A stretch of 64,000 nt of DNA, from NCBI GenBank assembly GCA_017452265.1, contig JAFTMS010000004.1, positions 1 through 64,000 on the forward strand, read 5' to 3'. The stretch comes from Bacteroidales bacterium. Its GTDB lineage: Bacteria; Bacteroidota; Bacteroidia; Bacteroidales; UBA932. The notes beneath the pieces are model-generated. The model ran no database searches and was not told the origin of the DNA. It worked only from the letters and a program-made list of their open reading frames with translations. A program made the position numbers and the translations under genes. This document shows positions 25,943 through 34,822 of the stretch, in pieces (the first letter of the stretch is position 1; each line of letters starts with the position of its first letter).

Positions 25943-27868
25943 TTATTTGTATGCGTTGATGCTGAATGCCTTAGGCCTTGTCATCGTTTCTGTCGAAACA
26001 TTTCCGAAACGGTCCGTTATCTTGAATTCAAGAGTCGATGTCGCCGACGAAGCCTTCACGCGGAAGATGTGTGAACTTACGTTGGAAGCGTTGAAGCTTG
26101 AAGTCGGAGTCTTGTTGTCGTTATAACGTTTTGCCTCATATGAAACAAGATGGAGCGGATCCTTTACCTTGACTGTTTCATAGTTGAGGGCATTGCCGTT
26201 TTCAGTCACTTCTATCTTCCATGCCGGATCATAATCGAATACATTGAAATATACATAGTTGTCTGCACTTCCGGAAACCCATGCAGATGCAGTCCTTTCA
26301 AAAGCAGCAGCATGGTCGGAATCCGCTGAAGGTGCAAAATTTGCAGCTGACAGCACGGTTTCATTTCTGTCATATGTACGGAACATGTAATTGAAATCCC
26401 TTCCCGTCGGCTTCAGACGCCATTTCACATCGGTTCCGTTCATTTCATAGACATAATACCCCGACGGTGAGCCGTCTTTGCAAAGTCCGAGACCTGGCGT
26501 GTAATACCCTGTCCACCACCATGTTCCGCAGATTGCTCCTGAATTGTGATGGAAGATTCCCTTTTCTGCTGTCTTGTCGTTATTCCATATGATATGCGTG
26601 TGGGCGCTCATCACGTGCGCCGTATAACCATTGACGATTTCCTCAAGCTCGGTCGAATACGCCATTGAAGCCTTCCCCGTCTCGCCGTACATCTGCGCAT
26701 GCATTGTTATGACAAGAGTCTTGGACTTGTCGACGTACGAAAGATCCTTTCTGAGCCAGTCAAGCTGATCGGTGGTAAGGCTTGAATCGTAAGTCCTGCT
26801 TCCTGTTCCGTCATTTGTGCAGAGAATGTTATCGAGAACGACATAGTGCACCTCTCCGATATTGAAAGAATAATATGTAGGAGCTACCGCTGCCTTGTAG
26901 GCTGTGACAGTATTGAAGTCTCCGGCCGAATTCATGTCGTGGTCGTGATTACCTATGGTATGGTAGATCTGGATTCCGCTCACCTTTGAATTTATGGTCT
27001 CTACATAAGAATAAAGGTCGTAAGCATTTGAATACCAATACAGATCCCATGTCATATCACCAAGGGTAAGGGCATACTGTCTCTTGGATTTGTTGGCATT
27101 GACCTGTTCCATAAGGTCACTCGCGAATGACGCGAACTGGTTGAGGTCGTTGTTTCTGTTTGCAAGATGCATGTCTCCAAGAAGATAGAGCACATGATTG
27201 GCATTATTGACCTTTGTAAGAGTCCAGTCGGCCCTTTCCACTGTATTCGGATTTCCGTCCACAGCCTTATGGAACACCGGAAGCACACCGTTTGAAGCTG
27301 CCTCATATCCGCTCGGCACCGACATGAACACCGTTCTGTTATATTCCTTTGACTGAAGATAATATATACCGTCCTTGTCAGTCACCGTCACCTCGACACC
27401 ATCGGAAACCACAACTCCAGGCACTCCGACCTCATCGCACGTGATTACACCATAAATATTATAGCCGTCCTTTTCCGGAATCCGGATTCTGTCCTCAATA
27501 TTGAACTGGACATCTCCGACCTTCTTCACAGTTTCGCCTCGTCTGACATAAAAACCGTACTTTCCGGTCACCACATCATCGGCGATGATGAACGTGAAGC
27601 TGTCTGAAGTGACCGAAACTATGTCACATACGATTTCCTTGCCTGCGGAATTCTTCAGCACGACCACATCCGTTTCCTTCGGTCCTTTTCCCGAATAGAA
27701 CTTGAATGTGACGGCATCGCCGACAGCTCCGTCCACTGTCGCCTGCAGACTTATCAACAGGGTAAGCTCTTCAGAATGAGTCACATTTTCCTTTGAGTCC
27801 TCTTCACATGAAGCCGCCATGCAAATAGCCGCTATCGCTAAAGCAACGAAATTCCTGTATCCTTTCAT
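25943..27868 (-). CDS. Secreted calcineurin-like metallophosphoesterase lipoprotein
   Basis: 641 residues with an SPII signal (MAASC, Cys near 21). An Ig-like N-terminal domain covers about 35-140 and a calcineurin-N-like segment about 140-225. The metallophosphatase core has GDMHLANRNND (DxH), TLGDMTWD, TIGNHDHDM and VMSAHTHIIW, the full metal-binding set. A C-terminal beta domain completes the usual three-domain arrangement of such bacterial phosphoesterases. It leads the SusCD operon, so it probably acts on a phosphorylated or phosphodiester-containing glycan outside the cell. The substrate is inference. Confidence 0.92.
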   Translation of the reverse strand: MKGYRNFVALAIAAICMAASCEEDSKENVTHSEELTLLISLQATVDGAVGDAVTFKFYSGKGPKETDVVVLKNSAGKEIVCDIVSVTSDSFTFIIADDVVTGKYGFYVRRGETVKKVGDVQFNIEDRIRIPEKDGYNIYGVITCDEVGVPGVVVSDGVEVTVTDKDGIYYLQSKEYNRTVFMSVPSGYEAASNGVLPVFHKAVDGNPNTVERADWTLTKVNNANHVLYLLGDMHLANRNNDLNQFASFASDLMEQVNANKSKRQYALTLGDMTWDLYWYSNAYDLYSYVETINSKVSGIQIYHTIGNHDHDMNSAGDFNTVTAYKAAVAPTYYSFNIGEVHYVVLDNILCTNDGTGSRTYDSSLTTDQLDWLRKDLSYVDKSKTLVITMHAQMYGETGKASMAYSTELEEIVNGYTAHVMSAHTHIIWNNDKTAEKGIFHHNSGAICGTWWWTGYYTPGLGLCKDGSPSGYYVYEMNGTDVKWRLKPTGRDFNYMFRTYDRNETVLSAANFAPSADSDHAAAFERTASAWVSGSADNYVYFNVFDYDPAWKIEVTENGNALNYETVKVKDPLHLVSYEAKRYNDNKTPTSSFNASNVSSHIFRVKASSATSTLEFKITDRFGNVSTETMTRPKAFSINAYK

Positions 27869-27974
27869 TTTATAATGGTTTATGATATTTGTCGCGATAA
27901 CCCTGTCCCGGTTATTGCGGTTTAACTTACAAAAGTAAACATAATTTCGTAAACCATATTATTTTTTTACAAAA

Positions 27975-28974
27975 TCAGTCTAATAACGCTACAGTTTCTC
28001 GTTTTATATCATCATCTATAGCCCTATACCGGCTGAAAGCCCTGCTTCCCTCTGTATGACCGGTCATAGAACTGATTATCGAGGGATCTTTGATGTTTTT
28101 ATACAGATTGCCAATGAATGTTCGTCTTGCAAGATGGCTGCCGGCGACTTCGCATATCGGCACTTTTCTTTCAAGCCTTGTGATCGAGTCGGCGACAGAT
28201 ACGCATCTCAATATGCCGGCCGATTTCAGAAGCTTTCGGATGGCTCGGTTGTATCGCGGCAAAGACACAAAGGGAAGCAACATGGTTCCGTTTGCATTCT
28301 GATAGCGTTCGACTATGCTCATTGCAGTGACATTGAGCGGTATACGTATGATTTTGGTAGAGCCGTTCCTTGTTTTGGATGCGATGTATTCTATATTCAT
28401 GCTGTTTATGTTCTGAGCAGAGAGCCTTATGAGGTCACCGTAACGACATCCGATACAGCATTGAAATATGAATACATCCCTCTGCCGAGCAAGAAAATCA
28501 TCCCCGGCAAGATCAAGCCGTTCCAGTCTTTTCCGTTCTTCCAATGTCAGATAATATGGGGTTCCGTAAAGATCTGAGCATATGTGATAGTTGGCGAACG
28601 GAGAACTTTTGATGTAACCCCTGTCTTCACACCAGCGGAAAAAAGTGCGCAGTTTCCGCATCAGGTCATTTACCGTATTCACGCCTCTTAAATAGGTCTT
28701 CATGCCTTTCCTCAACATACCGTTCCCAATCATTATGGCATTCTCGTTTTTCAGATAATGAGCGAATTCCTGTATTGTTGCCGAGGAAAAGCTGTTCATC
28801 TTGTGGGAAAGGCTGCGGTAGTGCAGGTATCTGCCGAAAGTGTTTGAGAGTGAAACATAAAGACGGCGTCTTTGTTCGGAAATCTGCCGTGAATCAAGAA
28901 ATTCGGCAAAAGCACGCTCAAAATATATAAAGATGCAAACGGGATTTACGCCTGCTGCTTTTCCGACTTCCGTT
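27975..28974 (-). pseudogene. Tyrosine recombinase (integrase), N-terminally truncated
   Basis: From ATG 28799 the frame codes 274 residues of a phage-type integrase: catalytic Arg in GCRYGDLIRL, Lys near KTRNGSTKI, HLARR box, a GHTEGS box and the nucleophile Tyr in RYRAID. In-frame coding sequence continues upstream without a start codon (FERAFAEFLDSRQISEQRRR, then RYLHYRSL), which is clearly the core-binding domain. It runs into a 24-bp repeat at 28946-28969 and to the stop codon of the ATPase gene. The arm-binding domain (~100 residues) is missing. The short form may still be made, but it is probably inactive. Confidence 0.75.
28946..28969. repeat. 24-bp direct repeat (left copy), candidate attachment site
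   Basis: This 24-base sequence differs by one base from 30437-30460, the last eight codons of the GlpT-like gene (KSEKQQA and stop on the minus strand). The single difference is synonymous (AAG for AAA). It sits at the 5' break of the integrase gene, as expected for an att site formed by integration at a gene's 3' end. Confidence 0.7.
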
Positions 28975-28988
28975 ACAAATGGCGAACG

Positions 28989-30338
28989 CTACAGACCGCT
29001 TAGGTCAAGGCTGAACTTCACATCAAGTGCCTTCTCTTTCCGAATGAACATCACCATATATATCGGAGCATATGCGACCTTGTCGTTTACCGAGTAATTG
29101 CCATTACATAAGACAACAGCCTGCGGAATATCATATTCCCGACAATCCAAAATATTGTTAAGGGCACGATGCCGGATATAATCCTTACCGGACTTGACCT
29201 CTACAGGAAGTACTTCTCCGCTGAGTTCCACAACAAAATCAACCTCACCCATCTTTTTGCTGTTGTAGTAGTATAATTCATCAAATCCGTGGGCAAGCAG
29301 TTCCTGCGCCACGACGTTCTCATATACAGAGCCATAATTTATCGCATCGTCGCCTTTCAATATCCTCAACTGAATGCCGTCAGAATATTGACAGGCCAGC
29401 AACCCTACATCATTCGAGAAGAGTTTGAAGAGATTTCTCGTGCACGCCAACTTCAGCGGGGATTTAGGTTCCTCAATATTATACACAGGTATTGCGACTC
29501 CTGCATCCTTCAACCACAGAAACTCATCTTCATACTTCTCAATCCTGGCCTTTTCACCAAGACTTCTAATAATAAAGCGTTTATTCTTGGCATTCAGCTC
29601 CGACGGAATGAGATCAAACACTTCCTTTATCCTTAACTGACGCTCTCTGTCATATTGCGATATGTCTTTTCTATATAATCTGATTATCTCCCGCTGTTTT
29701 TCCATTACATCCTGAAGATTATTGGTTTCCTTATAGGCATTAACAGCATCCGGCAGGCCTCCCACTATCAGGTATAAGCGAAAAACATCCATCATACGAC
29801 GATGAACGAAATCATCGACAGGCTGCTTTCTTTCCCATGCGGTCTTCAAAGCAGCGATTACATCTTCATTTACCCCTACAGCCCACATGAACTCTTCGAG
29901 ATCCAAAGGATACATTTCCTTGATATCCATATAGCCTACCGGTACGGAACGTAGATCATTCAGCTCTACGCCGAGCAGAGAACCGCTCAATATATAGCGA
30001 TACCTGCCATCGTCTACCAGAAACTTAATTGCTGTGACTATTTCGGGACATAATTGCACCTCATCAAAGAAAATCAATGTTTCCCCCTTAATAAGAGGCT
30101 TGTCAGTCAATGCGGACAGGCGTAGCAATATATCACTACTGCTTCCGGCTGTAGAGAATATTTCAACAGCCTCTGGATTCTCAACAAAATTGATTTCAAT
30201 AAAACTTCTGTAATGCTTCTCAGCAAACTTTCTAATCGAATATGTCTTGCCGATTTGACGTGCTCCTGTGAGAAGTAAAGCTCCTTTGTTCACCTCATAA
30301 AAGTGCTCTATGAAACGCGAAATTTTTCTTTTCAGCAT
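28989..30338 (-). CDS. AAA ATPase with C-terminal DUF4143 domain
   Basis: 449 residues. Walker A is GARQIGKT near residue 24, Walker B LIFFDEVQL, and sensor-like YILSGSLLG follows, as in the large AAA_14/DUF4143 family of Bacteroidales and archaea. The C-terminal DUF4143 region contains GEVDFVVE...LPVEVKSGK, a PD-(D/E)XK-type E-x-D-(x)-E-x-K core. The function of this family is not established. The gene lies in a 1.49-kb segment bounded by 24-bp direct repeats, with three 13-bp repeats in its promoter, and looks like a mobile cargo cassette. Confidence 0.9.
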   Translation of the reverse strand: MLKRKISRFIEHFYEVNKGALLLTGARQIGKTYSIRKFAEKHYRSFIEINFVENPEAVEIFSTAGSSSDILLRLSALTDKPLIKGETLIFFDEVQLCPEIVTAIKFLVDDGRYRYILSGSLLGVELNDLRSVPVGYMDIKEMYPLDLEEFMWAVGVNEDVIAALKTAWERKQPVDDFVHRRMMDVFRLYLIVGGLPDAVNAYKETNNLQDVMEKQREIIRLYRKDISQYDRERQLRIKEVFDLIPSELNAKNKRFIIRSLGEKARIEKYEDEFLWLKDAGVAIPVYNIEEPKSPLKLACTRNLFKLFSNDVGLLACQYSDGIQLRILKGDDAINYGSVYENVVAQELLAHGFDELYYYNSKKMGEVDFVVELSGEVLPVEVKSGKDYIRHRALNNILDCREYDIPQAVVLCNGNYSVNDKVAYAPIYMVMFIRKEKALDVKFSLDLSGL

Positions 30339-30345
30339 GGCTTAT

Positions 30346-30424
30346 GCAATTTTCCAAAGCAAATATATTCCATTTTTCGCAATTTTCCAAAACCATCCAG
30401 AGGTATTTATCGCAATTTTCCAAA
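30346..30424 (-). repeat. Three 13-bp repeats with exact 33-bp period
   Basis: GCAATTTTCCAAA occurs at 30346-30358, 30379-30391 and 30412-30424 without mismatch. The first ends eight bases from the ATPase start codon and the second supplies the -33 box. The first and third share the extension (A)GCAAAT. They look like operator sites. Confidence 0.85.
30359..30391 (-). promoter_or_regulatory. Promoter of the AAA ATPase gene
   Basis: On the minus strand TTTG inside the middle repeat, a 20-base spacer and TATATTTGC (30367-30359). Transcription would start inside the first repeat, so a protein bound to the repeats would block it. Confidence 0.65.
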
Positions 30425-30436
30425 AGCAAATGACAG

Positions 30437-30460
30437 TTACGCCTGCTGTTTTTCCGACTT
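30437..30460. repeat. 24-bp direct repeat (right copy) at the glpT 3' end
   Basis: Partner of 28946-28969, 1491 bases away. It encodes the C-terminus KSEKQQA and stop of the transporter. Integrases of this class commonly use gene 3' ends as target and restore them with the element's own copy. Confidence 0.7.
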
Positions 30461-31822
30461 GATCGTGAGGGCGCAGAGGAAGATTCCGAGCAGGGCTCCG
30501 ATCACGAGGGTGCCGTTGGCGAGATCCCAGCTCTTGTCGGCGAGGCTGCCCATGACGATATTAGACAGAAGTGCATCACCGAGCAGATATCCAGAAAGAC
30601 CTACAAATCCGGCTGCCGTGCCGACAGCATTCTTCGGAACAAGATTGAGGGCCTGAATAGACACGAGGGCAACAGGGCCATAGATACAGAATCCGATGAT
30701 TATCAATGCCACATATACCCACACCTTAGCATCGATTCCGGTTGCAAGGGCAATTGCCGGGACCTGCCAATAGATGACACATCCTACCAGCACAAGGCTC
30801 ATGAATATAACATTCGGCACAGCACACTTGCCTTTGAAGAACTTGGATGAAACCCAACCGCAGACTATTGTTCCGAAAGCACCTACAAAGTTATGAACAG
30901 TAAACGCCATCTTGCTTTCAGCCGATGTCATGATTTCAGTCTGCTGGAGGAATGCCGGCACCCAGTTTCCAACGCCATACCTTACAAGATAGACAAAAGC
31001 GTTTGCAAGGGCGATCATCCATATCCACTTGTTTTTCAGCACATAATCGAAAAGCTGAGTCTTGAACGGCACTTTCTCGCCGACCTTTTCCTTGGTCTTC
31101 ACACCGGAATGGTCATTGCGCCAGTCTGCCACAGACGGTAGTCCGCATGATTCAGGCGTGTCACGCAAAGCCCACCAGCAGAAAACTGCAATTGCAAGAG
31201 CAACAAGTGCAGGAACGACGAAATTGGCCCTCCATGTCTGTTCCACGCCAAGATCAGCAAAAACAATGACACCCCAGATACCAAGTAGTCCAAGAGTAGA
31301 ACTTCCTATAGTATGTGACGTATTCCAGAGCGACATCTTGAAGCTTCGCTCATTGTTCGAGAACCAGTATGCCATCATACGTCCGCAAGGTGGCCATCCC
31401 ATTCCTGACACTACGCCCACAAGCAGCATAATGCAGAAAAGGAGGACAACATTGAATGACATGTTGGCTGCTGAATATGGAAGGAAGCCGACGCCGAGCA
31501 TCAACAAAGACGCGATAACCAGACCGATGGTCAGGAATTTCCTTGCATCGGAACGGTCTGAAAGCGTGCCCATGATGAACTTGCTGAAAGCATAAGCAAA
31601 GGAAACGGCTGATCCAGCGATTCCGACACCCCCATTGTCAAGCAGGCCTTCAGCACACATCTCCGGTCCGGCCAGCGAAAGATTCTTTCGTACCAGATAA
31701 TAGGCTGCATAGCCAAGGAATGAGCCCATGAAGACCTTGAATCTCATGGATTTGTACACTTTGTCGATCTTCTCTTTCGGAAGGAGCGGCTTCGCCTGAG
31801 GCGGATCAAAGAATTTTGCCAT
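30437..31822 (-). CDS. glpT: GlpT/UhpC-like organophosphate:phosphate antiporter (MFS)
   Basis: 461 residues with 12 predicted membrane spans. RFKVFMGSFLGYAAYYLVRKNLSLAGP at the start, GTLSDRSDARKFL, and GMGWPPCGRMMAYWFSNNERS match the organophosphate:phosphate antiporter family (GlpT, UhpT, UhpC). It imports glycerol-3-phosphate or a sugar phosphate in exchange for phosphate; the exact substrate is not certain. It lies 57 bases after the lacI gene on the same strand, with its own -7 box TATATTTGC at 31862-31870. Its last codons form one copy of the 24-bp repeat. Confidence 0.88.
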   Translation of the reverse strand: MAKFFDPPQAKPLLPKEKIDKVYKSMRFKVFMGSFLGYAAYYLVRKNLSLAGPEMCAEGLLDNGGVGIAGSAVSFAYAFSKFIMGTLSDRSDARKFLTIGLVIASLLMLGVGFLPYSAANMSFNVVLLFCIMLLVGVVSGMGWPPCGRMMAYWFSNNERSFKMSLWNTSHTIGSSTLGLLGIWGVIVFADLGVEQTWRANFVVPALVALAIAVFCWWALRDTPESCGLPSVADWRNDHSGVKTKEKVGEKVPFKTQLFDYVLKNKWIWMIALANAFVYLVRYGVGNWVPAFLQQTEIMTSAESKMAFTVHNFVGAFGTIVCGWVSSKFFKGKCAVPNVIFMSLVLVGCVIYWQVPAIALATGIDAKVWVYVALIIIGFCIYGPVALVSIQALNLVPKNAVGTAAGFVGLSGYLLGDALLSNIVMGSLADKSWDLANGTLVIGALLGIFLCALTIKSEKQQA

Positions 31823-31861
31823 TACGTTCAGTTATTGTTAGTTTCGGTGTTTTTAAGGGAC

Positions 31862-31870
31862 GCAAATATA
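31862..31870 (-). promoter_or_regulatory. -7 box upstream of glpT
   Basis: TATATTTGC on the minus strand, 40 bases before the glpT start and just beyond the lacI stop codon; the -33 position falls in the lacI 3' end and is weak. Confidence 0.45.
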
Positions 31871-31879
31871 GGCATTTTT

Positions 31880-32941
31880 TTACAGATAATAGTCGCAGTT
31901 GTAGCGGTTAAGTATGTCCATCTGGGTGTAATTGTCCTTTTTGGCAGGCTTTGTGCCGAGGATCAGCGCATCTGCAAGGGCATTCACGGCCGCTGCGGCC
32001 TGTCTGTCCGAATGCTGGGCGATCAGCACCTGCACAACACCGTCACGAAGCGCGGCCAGATTCCTGTCAAGAGCGTCGAATCCCACCACCCGGCAGCCCT
32101 TATGGCCTCTTTCGCGAAGATAATCAGCAACAAGATGTACCCTCGAATTGAACATGACTATGTTAAGACCTGAATCTGTTTCCGACGCGAAAGCCTCATC
32201 CAGCTTTGCGAATATGTCGTTTCTGTCCTTCGGGTCTATGAACACGTTGACCAGCTCAGCCGACGGGAAATGCCTTGTCATATAGTCGATGAAGCCCGTG
32301 CGTCGTGCCACCGTCGGGTCGGAAAGGCCCTTCTTATCTCTGGCTATGCGCACGAGAAAGACCTTCTTCATATCTCTGCCTTCCATAAGTATGTCCGCAC
32401 AAAGATACCCGCTCTGATACATAGGCATACCGAAGTATGACATATATCCGTCGTCGTCAAGCTTGGAATCTATATATATATAAGGTATGCCGTGAACCGT
32501 CAGCTCATTCACGAAACGAAGGGTTTCGGATCTGAACATCGGAGCCACAATCACACCCGACGGAAGGTCTGAAAGAACACCAGAACACGCATTCCGGAAA
32601 GAGTCCACATCATACTGGTCGTAGCTAAGCACCTGAGTCTGTATTCCATAACGCTGAACGGCCTCAGCTCCGTCAGCCAGCCCTTTTGCAGTGAGCGACC
32701 AGAAATCCCCCTCAGAGCATTCCGGAATCAGCGCAACAATACGATGCCTCTTCTGCGAGGCAAGCATCGAGGCATAGACATTGGGGCTGTACCCGAGCTC
32801 CTCTATGACACGGAGCACTTTCTCACGGCTTTTGCGCGAGACCTCTCCCCTGTTGTGAATGACGCGGTCCACGGTGCCCTTCGAGACCCCGGCAGCCCTC
32901 GCGACATCGTTGATTGTGATCTGATTATCTGCCTTAGCCAT
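31880..32941 (-). CDS. LacI-family transcriptional regulator
   Basis: 353 residues. The N-terminal helix-turn-helix ITINDVARAAGVSKGTVDRVIHNRGEVS with hinge helix ending ELGYSPNVYASMLA is classical LacI. The periplasmic-binding-protein-like core (HRIVALIPECSEGDFW) is of the type seen in Bacteroidales sugar regulators. It diverges from the KDG kinase operon, and a near-perfect palindrome at 33003-33026 between them is the obvious operator. The ligand is probably KDG or a hexuronate derivative, by context. Confidence 0.92.
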   Translation of the reverse strand: MAKADNQITINDVARAAGVSKGTVDRVIHNRGEVSRKSREKVLRVIEELGYSPNVYASMLASQKRHRIVALIPECSEGDFWSLTAKGLADGAEAVQRYGIQTQVLSYDQYDVDSFRNACSGVLSDLPSGVIVAPMFRSETLRFVNELTVHGIPYIYIDSKLDDDGYMSYFGMPMYQSGYLCADILMEGRDMKKVFLVRIARDKKGLSDPTVARRTGFIDYMTRHFPSAELVNVFIDPKDRNDIFAKLDEAFASETDSGLNIVMFNSRVHLVADYLRERGHKGCRVVGFDALDRNLAALRDGVVQVLIAQHSDRQAAAAVNALADALILGTKPAKKDNYTQMDILNRYNCDYYL

Positions 32942-33002
32942 ATTTGTTCGGAATTTAGCTTACAAATATGCCTATTTTTTATGGTTTTAGCAAATTTTGA
33001 AA

Positions 33003-33049
33003 TTTTCCGTGCACGTTCACGGAAAATAAGGAAATATTGCTATATTTGC
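33003..33049 (+). promoter_or_regulatory. LacI-type operator overlapping the uronate operon promoter
   Basis: TTTTCCGTG (33003-33011) and CACGGAAAA (33018-33026) are inverse arms centred on CACGTT. The -7 box TATATTTGC is at 33041-33049, which places the -33 region inside the palindrome. Repressor binding would block the KDG operon promoter. Confidence 0.75.
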
Positions 33050-33076
33050 AGCTCGGAACAATGAACGATCAACTAA

Positions 33077-34129
33077 ATGACTATAAAAATGCCAAAAGTA
33101 ATCACATTCGGCGAGATCATGCTCAGGCTTTCGACTCCGGGCTATCTCAGATTTTCACAGGCAAAGCAGTTCGAGGCTACATTCGGAGGCGGCGAGGCAA
33201 ATGTCGCCGTATCGCTTGCAAACTACGGCATCGAGACTGAATTTGTGACACGTTTCCCTAAGAACGACATCGCTGCAAGCTGCATAAAGGATCTGCACAG
33301 CTATGGTGTAGGCACAAGGCATTGCGTTTTCGGCGGAGACCGCCTCGGCATCTATTTCCTTGAGACCGGTGCAGTTGCGCGCCCGAGCAAGGTCGTATAT
33401 GACCGCGCCAATTCAGCGATTGCACAGATTGAAAAGGGCATGATCGACTGGGACAAGGTGTTTGAAGATGCGGACTGGTTCCACTGGACGGGCATCACTC
33501 CTGCCATAAGCCAGGGTGCCGCTGACGTATGTCTGGAGGCTATAAAGGCCGCCAACCGCCTCGGTGTGACGGTGTCCTGCGACCTGAACTACCGCAAGAA
33601 TCTTTGGAAATACGGAAAGACGGCTTCTGAGGTGATGCCGGCGCTTGTGGAAGGCTGCGACGTGATTCTCGGAAATGAGGAAGACGCTGAAAAGGTCTTC
33701 GGAATCAAGCCTGAGGGATTCGACGTCACGGCGACAAAGGGCGAAGTGAATGCCGCCGAATTTGAAAGCGTATGCCGCCAGCTCATGACGAAGTTCCCAC
33801 GTGCGAAGAAGGTCATCATCACCCTGCGCGGCTCGATAAACGCAAACCACAACACATGGGGAGGCGTCCTTTTCAACGGCACAACACTTTATCAGTCACC
33901 AAGATATGACATCACGCACATCGTGGACCGCGTGGGCGGAGGCGACTCCTTCATGGGAGGTCTCATATACGGCCTCCTTACATATACGGGCGACGACCAG
34001 AAGGCTCTGAATTTCGCCGTTGCGGCGTCTTGCCTGAAGCATACAATCTTCGGGGACTACAATCAGGTGACGGTCGCAGAGGTGGAGAACCTCATGAAGG
34101 GAGACGGTTCAGGACGAGTATCAAGATAA
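33077..34129 (+). CDS. kdgK: 2-keto-3-deoxygluconate kinase (PfkB family)
   Basis: 350 residues of a ribokinase/PfkB-fold sugar kinase. FGGGEANVAVSLANYG near residue 37 and the catalytic-base motif VGGGDSFMGGLIYG near 302 are present. Pairing with KDPG aldolase and a hexuronate transporter identifies it as KDG kinase, which makes 2-keto-3-deoxy-6-phosphogluconate. ATG codons at 33077 and 33089 are both possible; MPKVITFGEIM (33089) is the more usual family start. It is the first gene of a three-gene operon. Confidence 0.92.
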   Translation: MTIKMPKVITFGEIMLRLSTPGYLRFSQAKQFEATFGGGEANVAVSLANYGIETEFVTRFPKNDIAASCIKDLHSYGVGTRHCVFGGDRLGIYFLETGAVARPSKVVYDRANSAIAQIEKGMIDWDKVFEDADWFHWTGITPAISQGAADVCLEAIKAANRLGVTVSCDLNYRKNLWKYGKTASEVMPALVEGCDVILGNEEDAEKVFGIKPEGFDVTATKGEVNAAEFESVCRQLMTKFPRAKKVIITLRGSINANHNTWGGVLFNGTTLYQSPRYDITHIVDRVGGGDSFMGGLIYGLLTYTGDDQKALNFAVAASCLKHTIFGDYNQVTVAEVENLMKGDGSGRVSR

Positions 34130-34138
34130 ATTCATTTT

Positions 34139-34804
34139 ATGGCAAAATACAGCAAGCAGCAAGTCATTGCAGCAATGCAGGAGACCGGCATGGTCCCTGT
34201 ATTCTATCACGCCGACGTCGAGACAGCGAAATGCGTCCTCAAGGCCTGCCACGAAGGCGGCGTCCGTGCATTCGAATTCACAAACCGTGGAGATTTCGCT
34301 CAGGAGGTCTTCGGCGAACTGGTAAAATACGCAGCGAAGGAGCTTCCGGGAATGATTCTCGGTATCGGCTCAGTCGTGGATCCGGCCACGGCAGCGATGT
34401 ATCTCCAGCTGGGAGCGAACTTCATCGTAGGCCCTCTCTTCAATCCTGAGATCGCTCCGATATGCAACCGCCGTCTCGTGCCTTACTGTCCGGGATGCGG
34501 CACCGTTTCGGAAGTGGGCAAGGCACAGGAGCTGGGCTGCGACCTCTGCAAGGTATTCCCCGGCGACGTTCTCGGCCCTGCATTCGTGAAGGGGCTGCGC
34601 GCACCGATGCCGTGGAGCCAGATTATGGTGACAGGTGGTGTGAAGCCTACGAAGGAGAACCTCGAAGGTTGGTTCAAGGCCGGTGTGACATGCGTCGGAA
34701 TGGGCAGCAACCTCTTCCCGAAGGATGTCATCGCGGCAAAGGAGTGGAACAGGATCACAGAGCTCTGCAGAGACGCCCTCGACATCATCCGCTCAGTACG
34801 ATAA
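34139..34804 (+). CDS. eda: KDPG / 4-hydroxy-2-oxoglutarate aldolase
   Basis: 221 residues, class I aldolase. The Schiff-base lysine is in [14 protein letters not shown] near residue 140, with EFTNRGD and the phosphate-binding GGVKPT motifs. It splits KDPG into pyruvate and glyceraldehyde-3-phosphate. It begins ten bases after kdgK and 19 bases before the transporter gene. The length and fold match the Bacteroidales bifunctional type. Confidence 0.94.
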   Translation: MAKYSKQQVIAAMQETGMVPVFYHADVETAKCVLKACHEGGVRAFEFTNRGDFAQEVFGELVKYAAKELPGMILGIGSVVDPATAAMYLQLGANFIVGPLFNPEIAPICNRRLVPYCPGCGTVSEVGKAQELGCDLCKVFPGDVLGPAFVKGLRAPMPWSQIMVTGGVKPTKENLEGWFKAGVTCVGMGSNLFPKDVIAAKEWNRITELCRDALDIIRSVR

Positions 34805-34822
34805 TTCAAAAACCAACCGATA

